A stretch of DNA of 64,000 nt from assembly GCA_023079485.1 (NCBI GenBank), contig CM041104.1, forward strand, positions 5,023,676 to 5,087,675, given 5' to 3'. The notes below the pieces were generated by a model. That model made no database searches, was not told the DNA's origin, and worked only from the letters and a program-made list of their open reading frames with translations. Below, piece after piece: positions 33,801-45,800 of this stretch. Source of the stretch: Archilochus colubris. Taxonomy: Eukaryota > Chordata > Aves > Apodiformes > Trochilidae. Both the position numbers and the translations under genes were made by a program. Numbering within the stretch: the stretch's first letter is position 1; each line of letters starts with the position of its first letter.

Positions 33801-36800
33801 TCCCCTTCCAGTGATGGGAAGCCTAGGGATGACCACAGGGGGAGCTCAGTGGGATACACACTATTGAATAACAGGAAAACTGGAAAATAGTTTTGTTTTA
33901 AACACTTCGGTTTTTTCTTTTTGTTTTTTCTTTTTTTTTTTTTCCCCAGAGTGAGTAGCCTGGATGTTTTGCTGCTGCCCTGGGGCAGGATCAGTCCATG
34001 TTGGCCAGCTGAGGACAAGTGGGGCTGTGAGTGACCATGTGGCTGTCACTGCACTGTTTGTGCCTGGGGAGATGTGATGCTCCAAGTGATGTTTGTTGAG
34101 GGGGTGGATGGTTTTCTGGAGGCTGTCCTGTTAAATTCATCCTGAAATGTAGTCTGGGCTGAACCTTCTTTCTGTCAGCTTTTTTTTTTTCTTCTTAATT
34201 TTATTTAGTCAATTTTACATCTTTTGAAAAATCCTCTGGAGGTGGAGATTTAGCAACCCTTGAAGCCCGGCCCAGGGTGTCCTGATCCTTACACATGATG
34301 ACACCCAGTCCTTCAGTGGTTAAATGAGGCTTGGACCAAGTTTCAGTTTTAAATAACTTCAAGGGTGGATCTGGTGTTCATGTAACCAGAGGGTAATTTG
34401 GGTTTGGGTTTTTTTTGTTTTTCTTAAATGGTGCGGGGGATGGATCTGGGGTCAGCTTTTTCTTTCTGATGCAACCCGCTCCTGCTGAAGGGAAGGCTTT
34501 TTGCCCAGAAATGTGACCATGTGCTGTTTTTAATTGCTGGAGGCAAGTTGAGGGCCAGGCCTTTCTGCTGGTGGTAGACTGGAAGGAAGTTTTGGAGGCA
34601 CAACCTGTTTGCACAGCTGTGGCATAGTCCAGTGTACAACGTGGAACCGTGTGAGGAGCTCAGAGCATCTCAGGGCTGGATGGGCTTTGCTGCCTCCTTC
34701 CCAGAGCCTCTCCTGGCTGCTGCCTTCATGCCTGCCTGGGAGGGCTGGAGGAGAGCCAGCTTGCTCCAGGCCTCCTATCTCATCTGCTGCTCCTCTGTCT
34801 CTGCTTGCTGCTCGTCCCTACTCTCAGACATCTCAGCCCTGTCAGAATGCAGTGGAGTTTCTATTCCAGCAGAGCTTCCCTCTGCCTCTGCCATGGCTGT
34901 GGCACCCAGTTCTTCCTCCTCTTGTCACTGTCAGCATGGGGTGACGACTGGTCCTGTTCTGGCAGAAAGATGCTCGAGGGAGAACCTGGAGTGGGACAGA
35001 GGCAGGGGCTGGTGCAGGGAAGCAGCGTTTTGGCAGATTTTTGGTTAGGATGGTGACATTTGTATGTTCTGTGCTTCCTGCCTAGAGTCAGTTCCTCACA
35101 CTGCAAGGGAGCTGAGAACGTGGTTGAGTTGGTAGAGCCTGTGGGGTGTGAGGCTGCTCTGTGGCAAGGAGAGGGCTGAGCAAACCAAACCCTAACCCTC
35201 CTTCTCCCCAGCACACACGGGCATGTTTGGGAGGATGAGAGAGATGAGCAAGCAGCTGCAAGCAGGCGTGGGCTGGAGATTCCTGCCCTGCTCCCCGCGG
35301 GTGTGCGGCCCTCTCAGGGGGTGCCCTTCACCCTGGGAGTTCCCGGCCTGCCTCTTGTCTTTGATACCTGCCTGGTTTGCTCCAGGGCTCTCCCGGTTGC
35401 CTGGATTTTGGGTATGCAGGTTGTAACAATAGTTCTGCCTTACTCCTTACTTACTAACCCCCTGGTGCTCTGTGCAGTGAGGGGTGAAAGCAGGGCACAG
35501 CGTGCTGCTGCATCCCAAGGCAGCGTGATGCAAAGAGAGGCCATTAATGCTTTGGTCCTTCCTTCAGTGGTTATTGTAAAGTACCACAAAAACCCAGCTC
35601 GCCAGCTCCTTCTCACTGCACAGGGTAAGCCCTGCATCCTTCAAAGATAGGGTTGGTCTTCAGCCTTGCTGGGCATGTCCTGGATGAAAAGACCTTAACC
35701 ATGATGTTGTTTTTTAAGGGCTAAAATAACTTGCTGTGTCACTAAGGATGTGGGCATGTGGACAGATTACTTTTGAGCTTCCAGCCATCTAAAGGCTACC
35801 TTTAAAAAGTTGCACCCTTGCTCGTTTTAGAGTCCTTGTCTGTCCTTCCTCTGCAGCCCCAGGGAATGGGGTCCTTCTGTCCTCTTGTCCTGAGTTGGTG
35901 AGCTTTGGAGGCTTATTGGAATGGTCAGAACCATCCTGTGTCAGGCAGTGAGTAGGCTGCCATCACCTCCAGATGCACACCCACGGTGCTGCACGGTGTA
36001 TCCTGCCAGGAGATGCTTCCATGTTCCTTGGGTAGGGTTTCTGAGTCTCCCTGAAGTCAAAGCCAGTGCCTGGCTTGCTGTGGGGCTCATGTGGAGCCAG
36101 CATCATCTCTCATGATGCAGTCGGCTGCTGCTGTGGGTGATGAGCAGGTCACATTTCTGTCTGGTTTTAAACTGCAGTAAATGGAACTGAAAGGCGAGCT
36201 GATCCACACTGAGTGCAGTAAGTGGAGTTTAATTGGGATGAATTACACGCCAGGTTTGCAGTAATCTCCGTCCCACATTGCTCAGAAGCATCATCTGCTT
36301 TGGAAACGTGACTCAGAAATGTTATTTGATTCCCCAGAGCATGTAAGAAACTGTTTTTCCAGGAAGCAAAGATTGTTGGATTTGTGTGGGGTTTTTGGTT
36401 TCTTTGGTTTGTTTTTTTTGTTGTCGTTTTTTGTTTTTTTGGTTTTTTTGTTGTTGCTGTGATTATTTTCTCTTTGTTTTATGAAAATGAGAGTCCTTTC
36501 TCAAAATGTACTCCAAGGAGGGAGCCTGTGTGATGCTGCCTTACCAGAGTCTCTTCAGCTCCTTCTCGCTTGGCATTTGAGAGCTCTGGGTCCCTCTTCA
36601 TCTTGTGCCATCAGTGGTGGCAGGAGGGGACTGGAAGGCTGTTGTGGTGGTCACTTGTGGCCTGAATGTAGTGAGTCCTGCTGCAAGACAGCATCTCCAG
36701 CACCTGCCTGCTGTTCTTGGATGTCTGGCAGCAATTCCTGCGCTGGGGTGGCCATCCCATCCCTGTTTCCAGTGTAATAAGGGAAATGCAGTGTGCTCTT

Positions 36801-39800
36801 TAGAACCTGTTTCCTCCATGCCATAGGCATGCCTGGTGCCATCCTGGACCTGCACCATCTGGGTGGTAATCCAGGTCTTTACATGACTAAAACTTCTCTT
36901 TCCTTTTCCTCCACCTTCATGGGAATTTCAAAGTTATTTGCTCAACTCCTCTTTTGTTTTCCTCTTCTCTTAGTGGATATTCGTGAAATCAAAGAGATTC
37001 GTCCAGGAAAAAACTCGCGGGATTTTGACCGGTACCAGGAGGATCCATGTTTCCGACTGGATCAGTCTCACTGCTTCGTTGTCCTCTATGGCACAGAATT
37101 CCGTCTGAAGACCCTCAGCTTGCAAGGTAAAGCACTCATGGCCCTGGGGCTGTGCCAGGGGAGGGTTGGGCAGGCATCTCATCACCACGGAACCCAAACT
37201 TCTGAGGCATCCTTCCATGAGTGAGCTGGAACGTATCCCTGGGCAGGTGGGATTTCCACCATAGCAAAGGTGTCTTTGGAAGAAGGTGACACCAGTTCTC
37301 TGAAGGGTACACATTCAACCCCTAGTGAAGTCAGTTAATTTGCCCTGTAAACCTAAAATTTGGCTAAACCAAAGCCCCTAGGTCAAATGTGGGCTTGAAA
37401 TCAAGTATTTTATCTCAGCTTGGTGTCTTGGTGTTTATCAGCTGTGTTGTGGTAACAAGCCCTGTGCCTGAAGTTGTAAAATCTCCCTGCCTTCTGCTTT
37501 GCAATTCTGAGCAAGAAAACATTGCTGGTGGCAAACGAAGGCTCAGTACCCTGAGGTGTTGATCTCAGCTTTCTCTGTTGATTTAAGCTGGACTTGCAGC
37601 ACCCAGCTTTATGTTTTGCTATTGGAAGAGGGGAGGTTTGTGCTGGTGAGTCTCCTGTTGAGATGGGGGACAGGTTTGTAATCACTGGCTGCAGTTCAGC
37701 TGGCAGATGAGATCTTTTCCTGCTAGCAGGATGCAGTCTTGTGTCTTGTTTAAACCCATGCAGAGGAGCACTGATGGAAGCAATCACGTTGGCTCCTTAA
37801 CATGGTGGTGAATCTGCCTTCTGTGGGACAGTGCTGTGGGACACTGTGGGACAGTGCTGTGGGACACAGGGACAGAAATAGCACTTCTGCCCTCAGAAAA
37901 GATGGAGGTGCAGGCAGGGAGGTTATGGAGGAGCTGACAGAAGTAGATGCTGGTTTGTCACCCAGGCCAGGCAGAGCTTGGGAACTGGAGGGAGGTGAGA
38001 GTGTGACAATGCTGGGGCAGGGACTCCAGCCATCCATGGACACCCCATGGGAGGGGAGCAGAAGCTTGGTGGGGAGTTGGCCAGAGCATCTGCAGTTATC
38101 AGAAAGGAGATGAAGGAAAGAGTCAGGGATATAAGATGCTTGGGATAGTCTGAAGAGGTTTAGGTTGGTGAGCAGCTTCTGTGTCCCTCCTTCACATTTC
38201 TCCTGTGCACTTTTCCCCAGCCACTTCTGAGGATGAAGTCAACATGTGGATCAAGGGGCTGAACTGGCTGGTGGCAGACACACTAAGGGCTCCCACCCCC
38301 CTGCAGATCGAAAGGTGAGGAGCTTGTCCTTGTCCTGCACTTGCTTTCTTTGACAGCAGAAGGTGTGCACAGTGATAGCATCTCACCCCTCTCTGAGTTG
38401 TGCTGACCTGGCACTGATGCCTTCTCCATGCTGCATCATCTCTGACCGGAGTTTGGTCTCCTGTGTGTGGAGGGAAAAGAATTACCACCAACCTGATGGG
38501 TTTATGCATGCATGGCCTGCATCATCTGTACCATTCCAGTGTAGCATGTAGAAGGGAACCTCTTTGGTATTTTTTTTTTGTCTTATTTATCACTTTCAGG
38601 CAGAGATGTTTTTCAAGCAGCTCTGCTGCCTCTGAGGGAGAACAGAGCCAAGGGGGGAAGGAGGGCTGGGGAAGTGGACAGCATGGCATAGGGCATCTTC
38701 CAGAGACAGGAGCAAACCTGATGGGCTGGTTGTCGAGCTGGGGCTCAGTGTCTGTGTTTGTGCCTCTCTGCTCAGGTGGCTCCGGAAGCAGTTCTACTCC
38801 CTGGATCGCAACCGGGAGGACAGGTAAGGAGAGAGGAACCCCTGGTCTGCCCAGGTCTGCACATCCATAGGAGGGGTTGAGCTGGGAAGGGTTACCTTTG
38901 ATTTGAAACCCCAGCCTTTGCTTTGGATTTCTTGTTGGTTTCTTTAGGTTTTTTATTTTTTCCAGATTTCTAAAGATCCTTCATTTAAGTCCCAATACTT
39001 CCCTGGCAGATTTTCACTGCATTAACAAAAACATTAAAAAAATGTCATATTTCCCTACTCCATTTCCTAGCTGCTTAGACCCAGTAACACCTTTAGACCC
39101 CATAGCTGGCATCACCCAAAAAAGCAGACACCAAAGAAGCAATAAGTAGCTGTGGCCACCCTGTCAAGGCTGAACTGGGTTGTGTTTCTTACTCTCTGCC
39201 CTGTTTAGTTTATTCTCCTCTGAGGTTTGTGAGGCCCTGGAGCATCCTCCTGCTTGACCTCGAGGATGATGGGCTGCAGCAGGGCCCCTGCTTGTGGAGT
39301 TCTTGGGTGAATGCTTAGTGATGTCCTAGCAGGTGAAATGTCACATTTGGACCTGTCATGAGGAGATAAGGGAGGGGAATTGGGTTGTGAGGAGATAAGG
39401 GAAGTGATGTTTCCCTGTTGAGAAGCAAAGCTCCATGATGTTCTGCTCTCTGCTGCTGCTATCACCTCCTTTCCCTGGCCACATGCTGGCTGCATCTTCT
39501 CTTCCTGGGGTGCTGTTGTTTGCCCCCTTTCCTTCCTTGGGACACACTTTTCCCCCATGATGTGAACTGAGCCCATTATCCTTCCAGCATTGATTTCCAC
39601 ATTACCCCTGGGGTAGGGGTGTTCCTCCCAGGTGCTGGAGCCATCACCCACACATCAGCCCATGGCCCCCAGCTATGGTGGAGCCCCTGGAGGGTCCCAT
39701 CTTCCCCCTCTGTGTTCTCAGGTGCCTAAGCAGGGCTCACTGCAGAGCACTGAGCAGATCTGAGAGCTCCAGAGCATCCTGCTCTCGGGTGATCACCATC

Positions 39801-42800
39801 AGACAGGTCGGTCCTGTGGCATGACAGGGGGAAAAATCACAGCTCAGTATTTATCAGGAGAAGCAGCAGGTCCTCTCATCCCTCTTTGGTCCCTTCTACT
39901 GTGTCTCTCCCTGCTCTGGCACAGGCAGACAGCCCTGCTGTCAGACAGCCACAGGTTAAATTTAACCCAGCTCAGGAGACTGCATTGGGGAAATCCAACT
40001 GTATTGGGCACTTTTGCCTTTGCAGTCATTTATATTGTGGCGTGGTGGGTGCACAGGGATTTTGTGAAGGGAGGGATCAACCTTCAGGGAGGTGGAGAGG
40101 GAAGGAGAGGACTCTTTAATCTGTTGCAGCTGCTCTGCAAATGCCACACACCTTTCAAACCCAGGCTTGGGTTTTATACCCAGTGTATTGGTTTTCAGCA
40201 GAGACTGGGCGTAATATTTCCTACTTCAGCAATGGAGAGCACTGAGGATGGTGCAGTAGAGGTTTGGGGTTGAAAGCAGTAGAAATTGAAAAAAATGGTT
40301 CTTTTTCTCATCTGGTTATACAATAAAACGGATGAAATGGCATCTGGACAGGACAAAAGAGATTGCACGGATAGATTTCCCTGCCCAAGGCATGGTCAGT
40401 GGAGCTGAAAGCCAGCCTGTTGCATCTCTCTTGTTGTTTTTCTTAATACTGCCTTTCTCTTAAAATATAAAATTAAGGCAGCAAAAATACAATATATTCC
40501 TTACTTCCCCAAGGGGAGAAGTTTCAGTGTGAACCACTTCATTAGAATTGTGGCAGTGAAAGGAGTAAAACAGCAGTACAGGGGAATGTGGAAAGATTTT
40601 GGGTCTCCCCATTTTTCAACCATCTGTGTGTTTTCTGCAAAGTAGAGGCAACACTTACAGGATGTGTGCACCCTTGGGTGAAATCTTTACCTTTATGAGG
40701 TGTTTCATCATTAACTTCAGTGTTGCTTTTGCTTTGCAGCCTGGAAATAGGTTTGAAAAGGGTTCAGCAAGTTTTGTTTGCAAACCATCCTTGGTCCTTT
40801 CCAAAATGGGCAACTTTTTGTCTGCTAAAGAAATCATTCCCAACATTTGTGTACCTCATGCTCACCCCGTGCCCCATCCTCATGCTCTGGTTCCCTTTTT
40901 GCCTTCTCCCAGCTGGGTGCCTGTGCAGACCTTCCAGCACACTGGCAGATGTTGGCTGTTTTCACTGGCTGCTGGGCCTTTGGGTATTTGTTTTTCCAAG
41001 GAAGGTTAGGTGAAAAGAGGAGGATAACAGGATGCTGGTTTGTTAGGTTTTTTTTCCTAACTGTGGTGAAGGAGACTGTTTCACCTCTGGCTAGGAGAGC
41101 TGCCCATGTCTGGGGGCAGAAGAGGCCAAGGGGGAAAATGTTTTCATCCCCTGTGAGAGGGCTGGCTCTGTCCTTTGCCTGTTTTTCATGAAACCTTAAA
41201 AAGCTTCTGTGGAACAAATTAGTTTATTTACTTGATTTTTACTTTCTAGTCTCAAAATATTACCACGCTTTTTATCCAAGGCCTCCAACGCTTTGACAGT
41301 ATTAATAACACAGTACATAAAATCCTTCCATATTCCATCCTCCTACTGAAGCAGAGGGAGAAATTCTGATCACAGCTTTTCCAGGTTTTGCTCTCAGCTC
41401 TCCTGGTGCTGTTACATTGCTGAGCAGTGCTGTGATCCCACACCTCCCTCTGAACGTGCCCAGCATCTCCAGAGCCAGGCACTGGCTCCAGTGGGTCTCC
41501 AGCTTTGATTTTTGCTCCTGCTGCAGCCCCTCCTGCTTTTTTTTTTCAAGAGCTTTTTTGCTATCTCACCCTCTCATCAGGGAAGGATTGCTGCTGGCCG
41601 GCCCTGGGGACTTTGGGTGGACCAGGAAGGGGTCCCATGAGACCTGCTGCAACTTGTGGTCCTTGATGTATGGGGCATCCCTCACCAGCCATCACTGCAC
41701 TCCTGGTGGGCCCCCCCCGCATCACCCCATTTCCCATAGATGGGACCCCCTACCCTGAGGGACAGCACCCTGCACATGGCTATGGATGCTGGGGGGTGTT
41801 GACCTCACCCTGGTCCACAGGGGTCATTTCTCATGACTTGGGATATGGAGGTGAAGGTGATGTCCTGAGGCTGCTGCTGGCTCTGTAGCTGACACAGCCA
41901 GGAGGGAAGGGGAGGTGGGTGCCATTGGCAAGGGCATTGCCTGCTCTGTCCTCAGCCATGGCCACGGGAGCAAGGCCAGGTCCTGCTCTATCCCTGGGTG
42001 CATCCTGGCCCCCTGCAGCCCTGAGCCCATGGACAAAAGCTCTCTGTGTGCCCCCAGGGCTGTGGCAGCCCTGACCTCTGCACTGCCTGACACCAGATGA
42101 TTTCTTCCTCTCCTTGGGGCTCCCTCTGTCCCTCTGTGTCATTTGAGATCACCCCATTTCCAGGGAAAATGAGATGTGGGTGGTGCTGACCCAGGTGTGG
42201 TGGCTGCACAGGACATCTCCTCTGCCACGTTGGTGTTTGCTCCCCAGATCTGTGAGTGCTCCCCAGCTCTGCCCTGGGCTTGGCAGGATGGGGGGCACCT
42301 TGGAGGGTCTTGGGCCCCCACTTTCTTGGCAGGAGGGGTGAAAAGCAGCATCTGTGATCACTGGGACAGATTCAGAGGACTTGCTTTTAAGGCAAGAGCT
42401 GCCAGAAAATGATTACACAGACCTCTTATCTTCTTAAATCCTCCAGATGGGAGACATCCACATTTTTTCTTGCTGCAGGGCCATTGCCCCATGGGGCAAT
42501 GACACCAGAGCAGGCAGGGGTGGCCCAGGGCTCCTTACTGCCTGTCGCTGCCTGCATGGTGTGGGATGCCCTCAGGTTGGCACTGGAGCCTTCCCCGTTC
42601 CAGGAACCACCCTATTGGTGTGTGAAGGTCTGGGGGGTGGGGGTGTTGGTGGTTCCTGTGGCAGTGGTGGGGAGAGCACAGATGGGCACAACGTGGCAGT
42701 GCTGTGCCTGTGGCTAGAGGCTGAAGATGGCCTTCTCCTCTCTTTAGGATAAAATTAGCAGGGTCTAAACCACTTGCAGAGCCTGCCCTCCTCCAGCTCC

Positions 42801-45800
42801 CTGCACAGGCCAAAGAGTGGGTTTTGGAAGGGATTTGATCACCCAGTGTCCATGTTGGGGCACAGATACTTGGAAAATGCATCTCCATGGACATTTCTAT
42901 GAAGGAGGGGGCATACCTGCCTGTCACAGCATCAAGTCCCATGGGATGAGGGTGTTGGGACTCACCCTGCAGTACTGAGAGCTTGCAGGAGGAGCATTTA
43001 GAATTCCAATTGGGATGCAAGGGTCTCTGCTCCCGACATACAGCACAGATGGAGAGCTGGAAAACTTTCTTGTGTTCTCCCTTTGTTCCCAACCCTGGCA
43101 TCCTTCTGGAGTCCCACGTCCCTCTTTGGGTGGTGTGCCCCTCAGTGCGAGACCCCTCCATCCCAGAGGTACTGAATGTGTATCCTCTCTTTCCTCTGAT
43201 GAGCCAGGATCTCTGCCAAGGATCTGAAGAACATGTTGTCTCAGGTCAACTACCGGGTCCCCAACATGAGGTTCCTGCGGGAGAGACTCACGGTGAGTGG
43301 GTGACCCCTCCGCTCCCCTCATTTCAGGCTGGGGACCCCCAGCAGCCTGTTGCCTGCCTTTGAGCGAAACCTGGTGGTGGTTGAACTCCCACGGGGTGTT
43401 TGCATATTGCAACAGCTCCCAGCCTTTCCCGGGAGGGCCCCCACCCACGGTGGTGACTGAAGAGGTGCCAGCACCCACTGGGTGCCCCACCCCGACCCAT
43501 TTGTGGCCAGCACCCTCTCCTCTCCTCGCCTCACCCTGCCTGCCCCATGCCCCACATTGCTCCTGGCTCTGGGCTGGGGTTTTGCTCCGCTGGGGTAGAG
43601 TGCAGGAGGAGAGGAAATGAATCCCATCCCTGGTCTGCATCCCACTGCAGACCCAGGAATGAAGGCTCATCTAGGGATGACCAACTCTTTCCACCTGGCT
43701 GAAGGGCAGAGTATCCAAAGGGGAGCACAGGCTTTGGGTCTTGCAGTTTCCAGGCACTTCAGTTGCTCTCTGCAAACAAAGATTAAAATGAGCCTTTTGT
43801 AATGACTCGATTAAATGATGATGCTTTTTAAGGAGCACTCTGATGCCTTTATGGGGGGGTGGGCTTGGGGAATCACTCAGCCAGGTTTAGGATGTGCCTG
43901 TGTCCTGGACACTATGGGTCCCACCAGCCCCAACAGAGATGAGTATAGTCTGGCCAGGTTTTGCCCTTTTTCCTCCTCCTTTTCTCCTGGAATCCTGGTT
44001 AGGGGAGACACTTCTCAGGCCTTTCAGAGTAGTCTGTGGGCCCTGTAAAACCTGGGTTGTTTGGTTTTGTTTTGGTTTTTTTTTGCCACAGGACGTGGAG
44101 CAAAGGAATGGGGATATCACATATGGACAGTTTGCACAGCTCTACCGCAGCCTGATGTTCAGTGCCCAGAAAATGGTAAGAACTGAATTCTCCAGGGCTG
44201 GGAAGGTGAGGAGAGAACAGATTTGAGAGGGGACACTGGCATTCCCTCTTAATTGCCTTTTTAACCCTGCTGCCCTCAGCTAATAACTCTTGTCTCCTCT
44301 TTCTGGGCTAGGGGTGAGAGGGAATAAACCAGTTGTTTTAGGCTGGTGAGCTGGGTGCTTCTGGGGATGGGGGAGGCAGTGGCTGGAGGAAAGCAGAGCT
44401 GCACAGTGCTGTCCCCTTCATGATCAGCCTGTGCTTTCACATGTGCCAGTGAGACTGAGTGCAAACCTAATGCTTGTGCTTCTTCTTTTGCAGATGGATG
44501 TCCCGTTCCTAGAAAGGTGGATAACTCTCTGTATTTGCTGGGGAAAGGGCTGTTCTCTTTTGCTCTGTAACATACTTTGGTCCCTGCACGCCTCCTGCTT
44601 GCCACCTTGCTGCTTGCATTGTTGCACTCTGAATATGCATCTTTACTGTAGACTCTTCAGCTCCGGTCAGTGAGGGCTCTCTTCCTCCCAGACATCCCCT
44701 CCAAAAATGGTCAGTTGGTTTATGTGGAATGGTCAGGCCTTGAGCCATCTCCCAAAGGTTTCCCCCGTGGCTGCATGATGCCAGGGGCCGTGCAGGCTGG
44801 GTGCAGTGTCCTCCCTGTCACAGAGCCTGTGGTGCCACTGCCAGCTGTGCCCTTCCCTGCCCTGTGCTCAGTCTGGCTGTGGTTAAAAGAGCTTGAATTT
44901 AGACAGGGAAGTTAAGGAGTGAGAGACTTGTTAACTTATCCAGGCAATTCCATATGATTTCCTCTCTTTTCCTACAACCATAGAAAAGAGAGATGGCAGG
45001 GACCTCAGCAGACCCTCTGGTTCATCCCTCTGCCTGGGGCAGTCAGTACTGCCCTTGGCTATTTCTGAGTTTTTTGGTGTTTGTCCCTGGCACGGCCCTT
45101 GGCTGCCCATTGCATCTTGCTCCAATCATGAACAAGTCTTTTGAGATGATCAGCTACAAACAATTCCCTCCATTCCTTGCCCTGTCTCTTTGAGTCTGTG
45201 TCCCCTGGATACCTGGGTGTCTTGACTACAGCACCCTTGGACTGCCGTGCATCTATTTAGTTCTTTTCACTCTTGTACACACCAGATTTATTTATTTTTT
45301 TGTACAAATCACTTCCTCTAATGATTTTCACAGCCCTTCCCTGGGCAGTAAAACAAAGTTTCACATTGTCATGGTTCTGAGATGTGGACATGTAATCTCA
45401 GCTGCTGTCTGTTTTGCTTTCATGCCCTCCTCATCTCTCTCTGCTCATCCTGCTCTGCTCTTGCAGCACTGCTTGCTCAGGGCACATCTTGCTTGCGTGT
45501 GCCATGGTGTTTGCAGTTGGTGTCTCATATGATGGCCATGATGTGCTCATGAGTGACTGAAGCTTCTCTCTGCTTTTCAGGGGTGCAGAAAGGTCTGAGC
45601 ACTTCAGGGTGTCACTGCTGGAGTTCCAGAAGTTCTTGCTGGAGTACCAGAGGGTGAGCTCAACACAGGCCCAGGGGAGAGATCTGATACTCCAAGGACA
45701 GGCTTGCCATGGAGCTGGGATGATGTGGTCATGGGGTGCTCTGATGGGCACAACCAGAAACCTGAGTGCCTCCTTTCTGGAGCAGGAGGTGATGCAGGGG

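Larger units (their letters stand above)
21478..36973 (+). other. PLCG1: PLCG1 intron 1 (15.5 kb)
   Basis: This is the longest intron of the gene. I see no other gene in it. It contains one CR1 fragment, T- and A-rich runs (24577, 25180, 33915, 36400), a G run (24989-24999), a TG microsatellite (33481-33499) and several AP-1-type heptamers. Open frames up to about 200 codons lie on both strands and look like no known protein. Long first introns of signalling genes often hold enhancers; that is inference here. Confidence 0.75.

Noticed and set aside
33900..33949. T-rich tract followed by ccccag in intron 1, resembling a strong acceptor
   Set aside because: No open, conserved or family-like coding sequence follows and no matching donor stands out. 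Probably a pseudo-acceptor.
35187..35200. Telomere-like aaccctaaccct in PLCG1 intron 1
   Set aside because: Only two units, within the range of chance.
44652..44665. Possible extra microexon (ctgtag|ACTCTTCAGCTCCG|gtcagt) between PLCG1 exons 7 and 8
   Set aside because: Including its 14 nt would shift the frame into exon 8, so it cannot restore the residues missing from exon 7.
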